DNA of 64,000 bases from RYN-428 sp035551995 (lineage in GTDB: Bacteria; Planctomycetota; Phycisphaerae; Tepidisphaerales; Tepidisphaeraceae), in NCBI GenBank assembly GCA_035551995.1, contig DASZME010000008.1, forward strand, positions 124,001 to 188,000. Reading direction: 5' to 3'. The notes beneath the pieces were generated by a model. It did no database searches, was not told the origin of the DNA, and saw only the letters and a list, made by a program, of their open reading frames with translations. This document shows, piece after piece, positions 9,125 to 18,556 of the stretch. Numbering within the stretch: the first letter of the stretch is position 1; each line of letters begins with the position of its first letter. The position numbers and the translations under genes are program-made.

Positions 9125-9197
9125 CCTCCTCAAGACCCGGCACATTGCATCGTATCGTAAACATTGCCCAGAAGGCTTCCGACGCCAAATCACCACC

Positions 9198-10931
9198 ATG
9201 CACGCGACCGCGACGAATCAAACTCACGCCATTCCGCTAAACGCCGGCGATAGCGCCGCGCCGCGCGCATCGGTCCCGGCGCCGGCGGTCTCGGCGTTGA
9301 TCTGCTTCCTGCTCTCGCTGGCCATGCACCTTCCGTGGATCGGCGTCACGCCGTTGGCGGGAACCGAAGCGCATCGCGTCTTCCCCGCGCGCGCGATGGT
9401 GCAGTCGCACTGGTGGCTCGTCCCCACCCTATTCGGCAATCCGTTCATGACCAAGCCGCCCCTGCATCATTGGCTTATCGCGGCGTCGGAGATCATCGCC
9501 GGCCGGGGAAACGTATTCGTCTGGCGGCTTCCCTCGGCGCTGGCGGGGGCGGCGCTGTGCGCGGTGGCGTGCTGGTTTGCCGCGCGATGGTTCGGAAAAA
9601 CGCCCGGCCTCATCTCCGGCATGTGCGCGGCGGGAATGATCGCCGTCTGGGGGCAATCGCAGGTGGCCGACATCGACGCCACCAATACTTTTTTCGCCGC
9701 GGTAACCGCATTATGCGGCATCGAGTCGCTGATCGTTCAACATGACGCCAAACCCGGTCGGCGGGCGGTCTGGACGCTGGCCGCAGGCCTCGCGCTCAGC
9801 GGCACGTTGTTGACTAAGGGCCCGGGGGCATTGCCGATCATCCTGGGCGTGTGGGGCTGGAGCGCGGCGTTCGCGATCCGCCATCATCATGCAAGCCGGA
9901 TCTTGTCGCCGCCGTTTTGGGCGCCGTTGTTGATCGGCGGGATAAGCGCCGGCGTGTATGCCTGGGCCGCTCATCGGAGCCTTCATGCGCACGGCTTGCC
10001 GTTCGATCCGGCCGGCGTCCGCGAGGGCGCCAGCCGTCTCTATCCGCATGGCGTCGGCGAGCTTGCCAAGTCGTTCTATCTTTTCCTTCCGTCGCTTTTC
10101 GCTTATGCGTTTCCGATGTCGCTTGCGATGCCGCTGGCGTTTGACGCCGACGTCCGCGCGCAATTTCAGGACGAAAGCCGCCGAATCATTTTCGCGCTGA
10201 TCGCGGCGGTGCTGATCGCCTGGGCGATTTATGTCGCCACGGGAAATTCAAACCCCAGATATGCCTACCCGACGTTGATCTTGTTTTGCCCATTGGCCGG
10301 CGCGGTCGCGACGGCGGCCGTCAAAACCCGGAGAACCGCGGACTGGCTCCGCGGAATTGCGGTCGTGTCGGCCATTGCGCTAATGCTCGCCACCGTCGGC
10401 CTCGGCGCAAAATGCTGGAATGGGCACTCGCTTCGCGCCATGATCGTCGTATCCGCGATCATTGCGATCGTCGTAGCGTTCTGGACCGTTCGCCGCCTGT
10501 CGTATTCCTGGCGAGGCGCGTGGGGATTGGTCGCGCTGTTCGTCCTCACGTCCGTTCCCTTCGGTATGCAACGGCATATCGCCCGCACAAAAGATTCGAC
10601 CAAATACACGACCTCCGTAAAACTGCGCGATGTCATTGGCGACAACGCCCTGGTAGCCTGTTTCGCGGCGGCGTACGACAAGCCCGAAACTTTTTACTAT
10701 GCGCATGCCCGCGTTTTTTTACCTTTGCGTAAAGCCGATTTTATTCCCGCCGACGTTCCAGCCGGCACGTGGGTCATACTGGCCGCCAATCGTAAATTCG
10801 ACACCGATGAATATCGAACCTGGCACGCCGTGCCCGGCGTTCGGCTCGATCGAGAGATGTTTTTGTGCCGGAATGAACCCACCGATTATTATCTCGCGTG
10901 GTACGGCGGAATAAGCCGAGCAAAGCGATGA
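9198..10931 (+). CDS. GT39-type membrane glycosyltransferase (ArnT/PMT-like)
   Basis: A 577-residue polytopic membrane protein of the dolichyl-phosphate-mannose/ArnT type (GT39, GT-C fold). The first periplasmic loop has the acidic/Arg motif GTEAHRVFPARAM and the characteristic TKPPLHHWL; about eleven more hydrophobic helices follow, with a soluble C-terminal domain of about 120 residues. These enzymes transfer a sugar from a polyprenyl-phosphate donor to lipid or protein on the outer face of the membrane. The gene converges on another GT-C gene with only 22 nt between them. Acceptor unknown. Confidence 0.88.
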   Translation: MHATATNQTHAIPLNAGDSAAPRASVPAPAVSALICFLLSLAMHLPWIGVTPLAGTEAHRVFPARAMVQSHWWLVPTLFGNPFMTKPPLHHWLIAASEIIAGRGNVFVWRLPSALAGAALCAVACWFAARWFGKTPGLISGMCAAGMIAVWGQSQVADIDATNTFFAAVTALCGIESLIVQHDAKPGRRAVWTLAAGLALSGTLLTKGPGALPIILGVWGWSAAFAIRHHHASRILSPPFWAPLLIGGISAGVYAWAAHRSLHAHGLPFDPAGVREGASRLYPHGVGELAKSFYLFLPSLFAYAFPMSLAMPLAFDADVRAQFQDESRRIIFALIAAVLIAWAIYVATGNSNPRYAYPTLILFCPLAGAVATAAVKTRRTADWLRGIAVVSAIALMLATVGLGAKCWNGHSLRAMIVVSAIIAIVVAFWTVRRLSYSWRGAWGLVALFVLTSVPFGMQRHIARTKDSTKYTTSVKLRDVIGDNALVACFAAAYDKPETFYYAHARVFLPLRKADFIPADVPAGTWVILAANRKFDTDEYRTWHAVPGVRLDREMFLCRNEPTDYYLAWYGGISRAKR

Positions 10932-10953
10932 CGGCGAGCTACCGCGATCGCTC

Positions 10954-12516
10954 TCAACGCTCAAACAGATAGGCGGCGCCGCCGCGTTCGTCGAGAAAAC
11001 AATCCTTCTGCACGGCGATCGCGCGAAAATCCGCAAGAAACGGTTGCAGCGCCCTGGGGTCAACACCGGCGCCGATTTTTTTCTGTTCAACTGGATCGAA
11101 CGTCATCAACACCCAGAAACGCCGTTCGTGAACTTCGTCCAGCGAAGCGATATCCGTGTAAAGAGGCGGCGGCGGATCGGGCCAATAGCATAAGGCCTCC
11201 TGATGGCGGTCGTTGAACGGACGTTGCTTGAAATCGCCGATGCGTTCTCCGGTCAACAGCAGCGCATCGCCCGCAAGGCGATGCGCCTGAACATATCGGA
11301 CGGCAGGCCGGATGTTGGAAGCGTATAGCGGATGGATCAGGCGCCCGATGCCCTGCACCAAACCCGTGGCGAAAAGCGACGCGGGAATCGCCCACCACGC
11401 CACGCGCAAATTCTTCGGCAGAATATCCCAGGCTTCCGCCGCCCCCGCGCCCACCAGAAGAAACAACGGCGGCATGAGGAAAAGCGTCAGCCGTTCTCCG
11501 TTGAATGGATACTGCCGCAGACAAGCGGCCACGACCGCCAGCGCGATCGGCGCCGCGCACGCGGACCATCGTTCGATTTCGCGGCGGCGGATCGCCCGTA
11601 CCGCCGCAAGTACGATCATCGCCGCGAAGACCGGCGCCGCCCAGCGATACGGGGTTTGCAGAAAGTTATAGAATCGGCTTGCGAGCCAGCCGGGGAAATG
11701 GCTGGGATGGCGCCAGTCGGGAAAAGCCGATCTCCAATACCGGAACAGATAATCCGTGTGCTGCCAGCGGATCGACGCCAGGTAAAGCGCGATAAAAGAG
11801 GCCGCGAAAAGCGCATTGGACGCAAATGCGATGAATGTCGCCCGGCGGCCGCTTCGCAGGCACGAAATCGAGAGCGCGGCGCTCACGCCGCCAAAAACGA
11901 TCGATACCGGGTGAGAGAACCAGACCATGATCGCCGAGAACGCCGCCGCCCACATCAGCCGGCGTTGCGCCGAAAAGCCGTCCCACCCGAGCGCGATCAG
12001 CAGGAGCAGCGCCGCCACCGTGGCGTCGCCGCCGTATTGCTTAACCTCGGCGGCGTATTCGACCAGCCGGCGAGCGAGACAAAAAAGGCACACGGAAAAA
12101 AGCGCCGCCGGCCCAGGCAATAGCCGCCGGGCCAGGACCGCGAAGACCGCCAATCCGAGCAGGCTGCACGTCAGCGAAACCGATCGCATCGCATACTCGC
12201 CCTGCCCGGCGACACTGGAGATGCCCTTGAGCGCCCACAAAAACAGCGGTGGCGCCGCCTGATCCCAGTTCAGTTTTCCCAAGAGTTGCATCGGCGAATG
12301 CAGCCGAATATTTCTGACGATAAACGCCTCATCGCCCCAGAATGAGGTGCGCGCCAGATATTGCCGAAGCCGCAATAGAGCGCCGATCAAGACCAGAGCG
12401 ATCGAGGCAATTTTCAGAAATCGGCGATCGTTGAGGAATCCGGCGGAAGCGGTCGAGGCGTGCGAAAAGCGCGGCGGCGACGGCCGCTGGATCGGAGGAG
12501 CATGCGTCGAATCCAT
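10954..12516 (-). CDS. GT-C membrane glycosyltransferase, GT39-like
   Basis: A 520-residue polytopic membrane protein. After a proline-rich cytoplasmic N-terminus and first helix comes FWGDEAFIVRN with the acidic pair (Asp62/Glu63) expected in the first loop of GT-C transferases, then WDQAAPPLFLW, matching the aromatic/Pro motif of GT39 relatives. About ten further hydrophobic segments and a C-terminal soluble domain follow. A role in lipid-linked sugar transfer to surface glycans or proteins is likely; donor and acceptor are unknown. It lies 31 nt downstream of the small cysteine-containing membrane gene on the same strand. Confidence 0.82.
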   Translation of the reverse strand: MDSTHAPPIQRPSPPRFSHASTASAGFLNDRRFLKIASIALVLIGALLRLRQYLARTSFWGDEAFIVRNIRLHSPMQLLGKLNWDQAAPPLFLWALKGISSVAGQGEYAMRSVSLTCSLLGLAVFAVLARRLLPGPAALFSVCLFCLARRLVEYAAEVKQYGGDATVAALLLLIALGWDGFSAQRRLMWAAAFSAIMVWFSHPVSIVFGGVSAALSISCLRSGRRATFIAFASNALFAASFIALYLASIRWQHTDYLFRYWRSAFPDWRHPSHFPGWLASRFYNFLQTPYRWAAPVFAAMIVLAAVRAIRRREIERWSACAAPIALAVVAACLRQYPFNGERLTLFLMPPLFLLVGAGAAEAWDILPKNLRVAWWAIPASLFATGLVQGIGRLIHPLYASNIRPAVRYVQAHRLAGDALLLTGERIGDFKQRPFNDRHQEALCYWPDPPPPLYTDIASLDEVHERRFWVLMTFDPVEQKKIGAGVDPRALQPFLADFRAIAVQKDCFLDERGGAAYLFER

Positions 12517-12547
12517 CGACCGAACTATCGGCGGCGATTCGTGGGCG

Positions 12548-12967
12548 TCAAGGACTATGCGGATCTTCCTGTGATTTGGCGATCTTCTCGATCTCCTGTT
12601 CGGTCGCCTTCGTCTGTACCTTCTGGGCCGTTATATCGATGCGAAGCCGATTGTAGAGATTCAAATACGCGTTGGCGACGAATACCAACGCGAAGAAAGA
12701 AATGAGGTATCCTCGCCAATCGAGAAACAGCAGGTGATAACCCGTGATGAACAAGAACAAGACCGTCACATAATGACTGAAACAATATTCGCAGGTGAAG
12801 AGGTAGAAGAACTTTTTCTCCAGTATTCTGCTGCACGTTTCGCTCCGGCACTTGCAATACTCGCGAGCCTCACGGAAAACTTCCTCGAACACCACCGTGC
12901 GCGCCACGCACGCGATGGGAATGGCCAGTACGAAAAGCTCGACGATCATTTGCCAGGTGACGACCAT
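12548..12967 (-). CDS. Small membrane protein with cysteine motifs (DUF1360-like)
   Basis: A 139-residue protein with three to four transmembrane segments. Between the first and second are a CKCRSETC cluster and a CEYCFSHYVT motif that resembles the CPYCxGFW pattern of DUF1360 (YjcA-like) proteins, so thiol or metal chemistry is possible. The C-terminal 35 residues are charged and probably helical. It starts 31 nt upstream of the GT-C gene on the same strand, suggesting cotranscription. Function unknown. Confidence 0.75.
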   Translation of the reverse strand: MVVTWQMIVELFVLAIPIACVARTVVFEEVFREAREYCKCRSETCSRILEKKFFYLFTCEYCFSHYVTVLFLFITGYHLLFLDWRGYLISFFALVFVANAYLNLYNRLRIDITAQKVQTKATEQEIEKIAKSQEDPHSP

Positions 12968-13049
12968 GCATCCGTTATACGCAATAGCCGCGCCTCCGCG
13001 ACTAAAGTTGAGCCCGGCGGATAAAATTTATTCGGAAAGCGGGGACTTC

Positions 13050-14048
13050 ATGGAAAGACCCAATACGACCCGACATGCCAGGTGGATATCGGCCGGGACG
13101 GCGGCGGCGACCCTGTTCTTCTGCGTGGGCAAGCTCGCCGTCGGCGGATCGGCGGCAACTTCCGTCATCGAATCCGGAGTCGGCAAGAGCCTGCAAGGAA
13201 GATTGGTTTTCCCGGCCGCCGATCCGTGGAACAAGGACATTTCCAAAGAGCCGCTCGATCCCGATTCGGATCGGCTCATCGCGAGCATCGGACTGAAAAG
13301 GCCGCTGCATCCGGATTTTGGCGCCGACCATGACGGCGTCCCGTCCGGCATCGCCTATGTGATCGTCGGCGGCGACGCGCCAAAGGTAAAAGTGGATTTT
13401 CAATACGCCGGCGAATCCGATCCCGGCCCCTATCCGATACCGCCGGACGCGCCGATCGAAGGCGGTCTCAAGTCGACCGGCGACCGCCACATTTTGATCA
13501 TCGACCGCGATCATTGGAAGTTGTACGAACTTTTCTCGTCGTATCCGCCCGCCGCCGGCAAAGGGTGGAGAGCCGGAAGCGGCGCCATATTCGATCTCAC
13601 AAAAACAAGTGACAACCAGCGGCCCAAAGGTTGGACCAGCGCCGACGCCGCCGGCTTGCCGATCTTTCCTGGGCTGGTCCGCTACGATGAGGCGGCCGAG
13701 CGGAAAGAGATCAAGCACGCATTGCGATTCACGATCGTGAAGAGCCGAAAAGCGTACGTTCCACCGGCGACACATTTCGCCAGCGACAAAAAAGATTCAA
13801 ATCTCCCGCCGATGGGTATGCGCGTCCGGCTCAAGGCCGGCTACGACATCGCCAGGTTTTCGCCGACCTGTCAGGCGATCCTGAAAGCACTGAAAATCTA
13901 TGGCATGATCGTGGCCGACAACGGCAGCGACTGGTTCGTCTCCGGATCGCCCGATCCGCGGTGGAACGACGATGATCTCCACGCCCTGACGAAAGTGAAG
14001 GGGGCGGATTTTGAAGTGGTGAAGATGGGAGAGATAACGACAAAGTGA
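13050..14048 (+). CDS. Conserved secreted protein of unknown function
   Basis: A 332-residue exported protein: signal peptide or membrane anchor in the first 35 residues, then a soluble domain. The stretches HILIIDRDHWKLYELF, GSGAIFDL, WTSADAAGLPIFPGLVRYDE, ALRFTI and GMIVADNGSDWFVSG form a strongly conserved set that I recognise from uncharacterised secreted proteins of several phyla. The pattern of His, Asp and Tyr residues suggests an extracellular enzyme or binding domain, but none of its relatives has a known activity to my knowledge. The ATG at 13050 sits right before the signal sequence. Confidence 0.85.
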   Translation: MERPNTTRHARWISAGTAAATLFFCVGKLAVGGSAATSVIESGVGKSLQGRLVFPAADPWNKDISKEPLDPDSDRLIASIGLKRPLHPDFGADHDGVPSGIAYVIVGGDAPKVKVDFQYAGESDPGPYPIPPDAPIEGGLKSTGDRHILIIDRDHWKLYELFSSYPPAAGKGWRAGSGAIFDLTKTSDNQRPKGWTSADAAGLPIFPGLVRYDEAAERKEIKHALRFTIVKSRKAYVPPATHFASDKKDSNLPPMGMRVRLKAGYDIARFSPTCQAILKALKIYGMIVADNGSDWFVSGSPDPRWNDDDLHALTKVKGADFEVVKMGEITTK

Positions 14049-14253
14049 GACCGCGGAAAGTGTTACGCGGCTAAAGTGTCTCTCCGCTGAGTGGCCGTAC
14101 TTGCGTTGGGTGTTCGGGTGCCGGCGGTGGGCTACGCATAGCAGAACTGTTTCGGCTGTGTCTCGGACAGGGTAGAAAGGCCAGACGCCGGTGCTAGGCG
14201 TAATTCAAAGTTCGATTCCAGTAAAACGGACTTGAATCGACTAATATGGGACT

Positions 14254-15849
14254 GTGCCGGATATCGTTCTTACAACGCTCAACGCCAAATACGCGCATGC
14301 CGCGTTTGGATTGCGCTACCTCATGGCCAACCTTGGCGCCCTGCAAAATCGCGCGCGAATTATCGAATTCGATAGTTCGCAAAAATCGCTGGACGTCGTT
14401 GAAGCTATTTTGGCGCAATCGCCCAGAATCGTCGGCGTCGGCGTTTATATCTGGAACGCCGAGCCGGCGTTGCGCGTCGTGGCGGAGCTGAAGCGAATCC
14501 GGCCAGACGTGATCGTCGTGCTTGGCGGGCCGGAAGTAAGCCATGAAACGGATCGGCAGGAGATCGTCGGCCTGGCCGATTATGTCATTACCGGCGAAGC
14601 CGATTTTGCTTTTGCCGGCCTCTGCGAAAAATTGCTCGCGGGGCGCGGGCCGCTGACAAAGGTCATCGCCGCGGATTTGCCGGAATTCGCCGACAAGTCC
14701 AGTGGCCCGCTCGAACGAATCGCGGCGTCGAGGACATTGCGGTTGCCGTACGATTTTTATGACGAACGCGATATCGCCCATCGGGTGATCTACGTCGAGG
14801 CGTCGCGCGGGTGTCCGTTTCGATGTGAATTCTGTTTGTCGTCGCTCGACGTGCCGGTGCGAAATGCGCCGCTCGACACGTTTTTGCCGGCGATGGAAAG
14901 CCTGTTTTCCCGCGGGGTGCGGCATTTTAAATTTGTCGATCGGACCTTTAATCTCAACCTCAACATCAGCCGGGCCATCCTGGATTTTTTTTGGGCGCGA
15001 TATGAGCCTGGCTTGTTCCTGCATTTTGAAATGATCCCGGATCGTCTTCCCGAGGCGTTGCGCGAACCAATCCGGCGTTTTCCGCCCGGTGCGCTGCAGT
15101 TTGAAGTGGGCATTCAGACATTCAACGAAACGGTGGCCGAGCGCATCAGCCGGCGACAGGACAACGCCAAGCTTGCCGGCAATCTGAAGTTTCTCCGCGA
15201 AGAGACCGGCGTTCACGTTCATGCCGATCTGATCGTCGGCCTGCCGGGGGAGGACATCGACAGCTTCGCCTCGGGCTTTGATCGGCTGGTGAGTTTGGGG
15301 CCGCAGGAGATTCAGGTCGGGATTCTCAAACGGCTGCGCGGAACGCCGATCGTTCGGCATGACGCGCAGTGGGGGATGGTCTACAGTCCCCATCCGCCGT
15401 ACGAGGTTTTGCGGACGAATCAGATCGATTTTGCGACGCTTCAACGGTTGCGCAGGTTTTCGCGATTCTGGGATTTGATGGCCAACAGCGGAAATTTCCG
15501 CGAAACGACGCCGATGATTTGGTCTTCGCCGCGCGAGGGCGAAGCGGGCGCCGATTCCTCTCCGTTCCGCCAGTTTCTACAATTCACGGATTGGCTTTAC
15601 GCGCGGGTGGGCCGCAATCATGCGATCGCGCTTCCGGTACTCTTCGAATCGCTATTTCGCTACCTGGTCGATGAAAGACGATGGGAGCCAAAGAGCGTGG
15701 CGGTATCGCTTTGGCGCGATTATCAGCGCGGCGGCCGAAGTGATCGGCCGGAGTTTCTCAAAGAATACATTCCCGAGCCCGATCGTTCGGCTCGTAAGCG
15801 ATCGCTGCAAAACGCATCGCCGCGCCGGCAATCACGACACCTCGCCTGA
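14254..15849 (+). CDS. B12-binding-domain radical SAM protein (DUF4080 type)
   Basis: A 531-residue enzyme with an N-terminal cobalamin-binding-like Rossmann domain (about 1-130; VVLGGPEVSHE, YVITGEAD), a radical SAM barrel with the 4Fe-4S motif C187-x3-C191-x2-C194 in RGCPFRCEFC, the downstream GVQTFN-type motif (VGIQTFNE), GLPGED, and a C-terminal DUF4080 domain. Such proteins are cytosolic and often act as methyltransferases or tailoring enzymes; the substrate is unknown. The start is the GTG at 14254, giving MPDIVLTTLNAKYAHAAFG, which is the usual family N-terminus; an out-of-frame ATG lies just upstream. Confidence 0.9.
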   Translation: MPDIVLTTLNAKYAHAAFGLRYLMANLGALQNRARIIEFDSSQKSLDVVEAILAQSPRIVGVGVYIWNAEPALRVVAELKRIRPDVIVVLGGPEVSHETDRQEIVGLADYVITGEADFAFAGLCEKLLAGRGPLTKVIAADLPEFADKSSGPLERIAASRTLRLPYDFYDERDIAHRVIYVEASRGCPFRCEFCLSSLDVPVRNAPLDTFLPAMESLFSRGVRHFKFVDRTFNLNLNISRAILDFFWARYEPGLFLHFEMIPDRLPEALREPIRRFPPGALQFEVGIQTFNETVAERISRRQDNAKLAGNLKFLREETGVHVHADLIVGLPGEDIDSFASGFDRLVSLGPQEIQVGILKRLRGTPIVRHDAQWGMVYSPHPPYEVLRTNQIDFATLQRLRRFSRFWDLMANSGNFRETTPMIWSSPREGEAGADSSPFRQFLQFTDWLYARVGRNHAIALPVLFESLFRYLVDERRWEPKSVAVSLWRDYQRGGRSDRPEFLKEYIPEPDRSARKRSLQNASPRRQSRHLA

Positions 15850-15854
15850 ACTAA

Positions 15855-15950
15855 AGCGTGTTGATGTTGGTGGAGCGAGTTTCGATGGCGAAGCTCCCCC
15901 GCAAGCGGGGCCGCTAAACGAAGAAACACTACAGCGACGTGAAACTGCTC
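15855..15950 (+). repeat. MITE-like palindromic element, copy B
   Basis: Plus-orientation copy: the AGCGTGTTGATG left end, the CCCCGCAAGCGGGGCCGCTAAACG core and the GAAACTGCTC right end. It follows the radical SAM gene by 6 nt and precedes the secreted-protein gene. Confidence 0.8.
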
Positions 15951-16044
15951 CAACGCCTGTCCGCCTCTCCATCTTCCACGTCGGACGCCGGCGCGGGTAC
16001 AAAAGGCGTCAACTCCGTAACTTTTTTCAGGCGAGGATATTGGT

Positions 16045-17613
16045 ATGCGAGGTTCCAGCTTTTTGGTTGTATTTGCGCTACTTGCCATGTTCGTTCCGAA
16101 CGCCGGGGCCGACGTGAAGCCGCAGTTGTGGCTGTATTATCCGATCAACCTTCTCGTGAATGCGAATCTCGATAAGGCCGAAAAAATCTGGACGCGAGCG
16201 GCGGCGGCGGGATATACCCATGTCCTGATCGCGGACTCAAAATTCTCTCGCTTGGCGTTGCTGCCGCCCAGCTATTTCAAGAATTGCGAACGGGCGAAGA
16301 AAATCGCCGCCGATTTGAAGTTGCAGATCGTCCCCGCCCTTTTTTCGATCGGCTATTCGAACGATCTGCTTTCGCAAGATCCCAATTTGGCCGAAGGCGT
16401 TCCCGTGAAGGACCAGCTGTTTGTCGTCCATGACGGCAACGCCGAGCTGATCGCCGATCCGGCGGTTCGTTTCGATAAAATGGCCTTTCACGATCCGATC
16501 GTAACCATCGACGGACATATCGCCACGGTCAAGGCGGGCAAGGGACCTGCCCGCTTTGTATACAAGCTGACAGTCCCGGAATTCCGCTGTTATCACATCT
16601 CGGTCAAGATCAAGACCGACGCGCTGAACGGGCGCCCTGAAATCGCCGTGTTATCTGGCGGCGTCGGCCTCCAATATGAATTTCTGCACGCCAAGGCGGG
16701 CGAGTGGACACAATGCGACGTCGTCTTTGACTCTCTGAATCACAAGGACGTGAACGTGTATTTCGGTTTATGGAGCAACGTCACGGCGAGCTTTCAGTGG
16801 AAGGATTGGTCGATCGACGAAGTCGGGCTGGTCAATGTGCTTCGAAGGCCGGGGGCGCCGTGCGTCGTAAAAGACGAGAAAACAGGGAAAGTGCTGAAAG
16901 AAGGCTCGGACTATAAACCGATCGCCGATCCGCACATGGGTAATGTACCTTACGCGGGAGAGTATCAGGCATACCACGCGCCGCCCGTGATACATACTCA
17001 TTTGCCGGATGGACAGCGACTGCGCGTGTCATGGTATTACCCGCCGATTATCTACGACGGACAGGTAGCGGCTTGTATTTCGGAGCCCAAGACGATGATG
17101 CTGCTGGCCGATCAAGCCAAAGGGATGAAGACAATTTGGGACGCGCCGCTGTACATGATGTCGCACGATGAATTCCGGGTGTTCGGGTGGGACGAATCGT
17201 GCGAGGAAAAAAAGCAGACGCCTGGACAGATGCTGGCGGAGAACGTTCGGCAATGCACGAAAATGCTTCAGCCGGCGCGGTCTGCGGTGTGGAATGATAT
17301 GTTTGATCCGTTACACAATGCCGTTAAAGGTCCATACTATCTTGTCAACGGGCCGTGGCTGGAGTCGTGGGAGGGGTTGTCGAAAGAGGTGCTTGTGGTG
17401 AATTGGAACCACGGCAAGCGCGACGAGTCGTTGAAGTTTTTCGCGGAACGGGGAAACAAGCAGTTGATCGCCGGCTACTACGACAACGATCTCTCCCAGT
17501 TTCAGGAATGGATAGACTCGGCGAGAAAAGTCGCGGGCGTGGAAGGCTATATGTACACGACGTGGCGCGGGGATTATTCGATGTTGGAGAAGTTCGCGAA
17601 GATGGCGCCATGA
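16045..17613 (+). CDS. Secreted hypothetical protein, glycoside-hydrolase-like
   Basis: A 522-residue exported protein with a clean signal peptide (about residues 1-22, MRGSSFLVVFALLAMFVPNA). The first 130 residues and the last 250 together look like a TIM barrel: AAAGYTHVLIADSK, IVPALFSIGYSND, then VWNDMFDPLHNA and LIAGYYDND. They are interrupted at about residues 150-270 by a beta-rich insert resembling a carbohydrate-binding module. The layout recalls GH20-like or sugar-processing hydrolases found in planctomycetes, but no defining catalytic pair could be assigned. A strong terminator follows directly. Confidence 0.7.
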   Translation: MRGSSFLVVFALLAMFVPNAGADVKPQLWLYYPINLLVNANLDKAEKIWTRAAAAGYTHVLIADSKFSRLALLPPSYFKNCERAKKIAADLKLQIVPALFSIGYSNDLLSQDPNLAEGVPVKDQLFVVHDGNAELIADPAVRFDKMAFHDPIVTIDGHIATVKAGKGPARFVYKLTVPEFRCYHISVKIKTDALNGRPEIAVLSGGVGLQYEFLHAKAGEWTQCDVVFDSLNHKDVNVYFGLWSNVTASFQWKDWSIDEVGLVNVLRRPGAPCVVKDEKTGKVLKEGSDYKPIADPHMGNVPYAGEYQAYHAPPVIHTHLPDGQRLRVSWYYPPIIYDGQVAACISEPKTMMLLADQAKGMKTIWDAPLYMMSHDEFRVFGWDESCEEKKQTPGQMLAENVRQCTKMLQPARSAVWNDMFDPLHNAVKGPYYLVNGPWLESWEGLSKEVLVVNWNHGKRDESLKFFAERGNKQLIAGYYDNDLSQFQEWIDSARKVAGVEGYMYTTWRGDYSMLEKFAKMAP

Positions 17614-17615
17614 CA

Positions 17616-17644
17616 AAACCGGGCGGCTTGGGGCCGCCCGGTTT
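17616..17644. terminator. Intrinsic terminator hairpin
   Basis: A perfect 12-bp stem (AAACCGGGCGGC / GCCGCCCGGTTT) with a 5-nt loop starts 3 nt after the stop codon of the secreted protein and ends in a T-containing run. The A-rich left side lets it serve the convergent outer-membrane gene as well. Confidence 0.85.
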
Positions 17645-17675
17645 GATTTGATTCAATGCGATTGGTTCCGACGCA

Positions 17676-18191
17676 TCAGAGACGGAAGCCGATGCCCAGC
17701 CCGTAGATGAACTCACCATTCCGGAAGACGCCGGGGGTGGTGCTGTGCTGGTCGAAGAAGAACTGATACTCGACGGACACATAGATGAAAGTGGTGGCGT
17801 TGGCGTAGAACTTCATGCCAGCTTCAGGCGCCGCTTCAAACGTATCATGAAACGGGTGGCCGTAGGCGTAGCCAATGTTGGCGCCGACGAACGGCACGAA
17901 CTGGCCCTGGTCGCCGAGCGGAATATGCAGATCCGCCGCCACGCGGGTGGATGCGTTCCAGCCAACGCCGGCGGTGTCGTCATATTGAGCGTTTTGCCGG
18001 AGGCTTATTTCAAAGGCGTCACTAAAATAGTACCCGATGCTTCCGTCCACGGCCGCGGAAAACCCGTTGAAGTTGGGGCCGTTGGCGCCGCTTCCACCGA
18101 GTTCCAATTCCCACGGTCCACGAGCGGCTTGAGCATGCGCCAACGCCGGCAGCAAGCACACGGCCGCTATTACGATAACTTTCCGCAACAT
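17676..18191 (-). CDS. Outer-membrane beta-barrel protein
   Basis: A 171-residue protein with a signal peptide (MLRKVIVIAAVCLLPALAHA) followed by alternating strands typical of an eight-stranded outer-membrane barrel: SIGYYFSDAFEISL, FVPFVGANIGYAYG, and the terminal YGLGIGFRL ending in a hydrophobic residue. The start at 18191 is fixed by a perfect AGGAGG at 18198-18203, six nt upstream, which is exceptional in this window and suggests strong expression. Probably a small structural or lipid-binding barrel; no specific ligand can be named. Confidence 0.85.
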   Translation of the reverse strand: MLRKVIVIAAVCLLPALAHAQAARGPWELELGGSGANGPNFNGFSAAVDGSIGYYFSDAFEISLRQNAQYDDTAGVGWNASTRVAADLHIPLGDQGQFVPFVGANIGYAYGHPFHDTFEAAPEAGMKFYANATTFIYVSVEYQFFFDQHSTTPGVFRNGEFIYGLGIGFRL

Positions 18192-18556
18192 TCGATGCCT
18201 CCTTCTGGGAGTGTTGTGACGGTCAGACCATCTGAACCGTCTGTATGTTTTGACTTGTTCGGCACACAGCCACAAAACGCTTAAATGATTCCGATAAAAA
18301 TTTGCTCAAGTAATGTGAGGCAAAGGTCCGATATTAGTAAGCCATATTTTCAGCTCGCTCGGAGACTATTATCGGTCCGAGGTCGTAGAGGCTCCGATCG
18401 TCCGTCCGGGAAATCCAAGCAAAGCCTGTGCTACCACGGACGCCAATCACCACTTCGCTGCACATGAACGAGATGTTATCCGCCGCCGATATATTACGGA
18501 ACGGTGAATTTTTCGCAAATGGAATTGCGGGAAATTGGGAAATGAGCCGACCGCGG
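18192..18556. other. Intergenic region, no gene seen
   Basis: This 365-nt gap lies between the outer-membrane gene and purQ, both on the minus strand. It is relatively AT-rich near 18280-18350 and must hold the promoter of the barrel gene. No reading frame with coding character, RNA gene or family repeat was recognised. Confidence 0.5.

Noticed and set aside
14196..14235. tRNA-like GTTCGATTCC T-loop sequence
   Set aside because: No acceptor, D or anticodon stems can be formed around it; the match is by chance.
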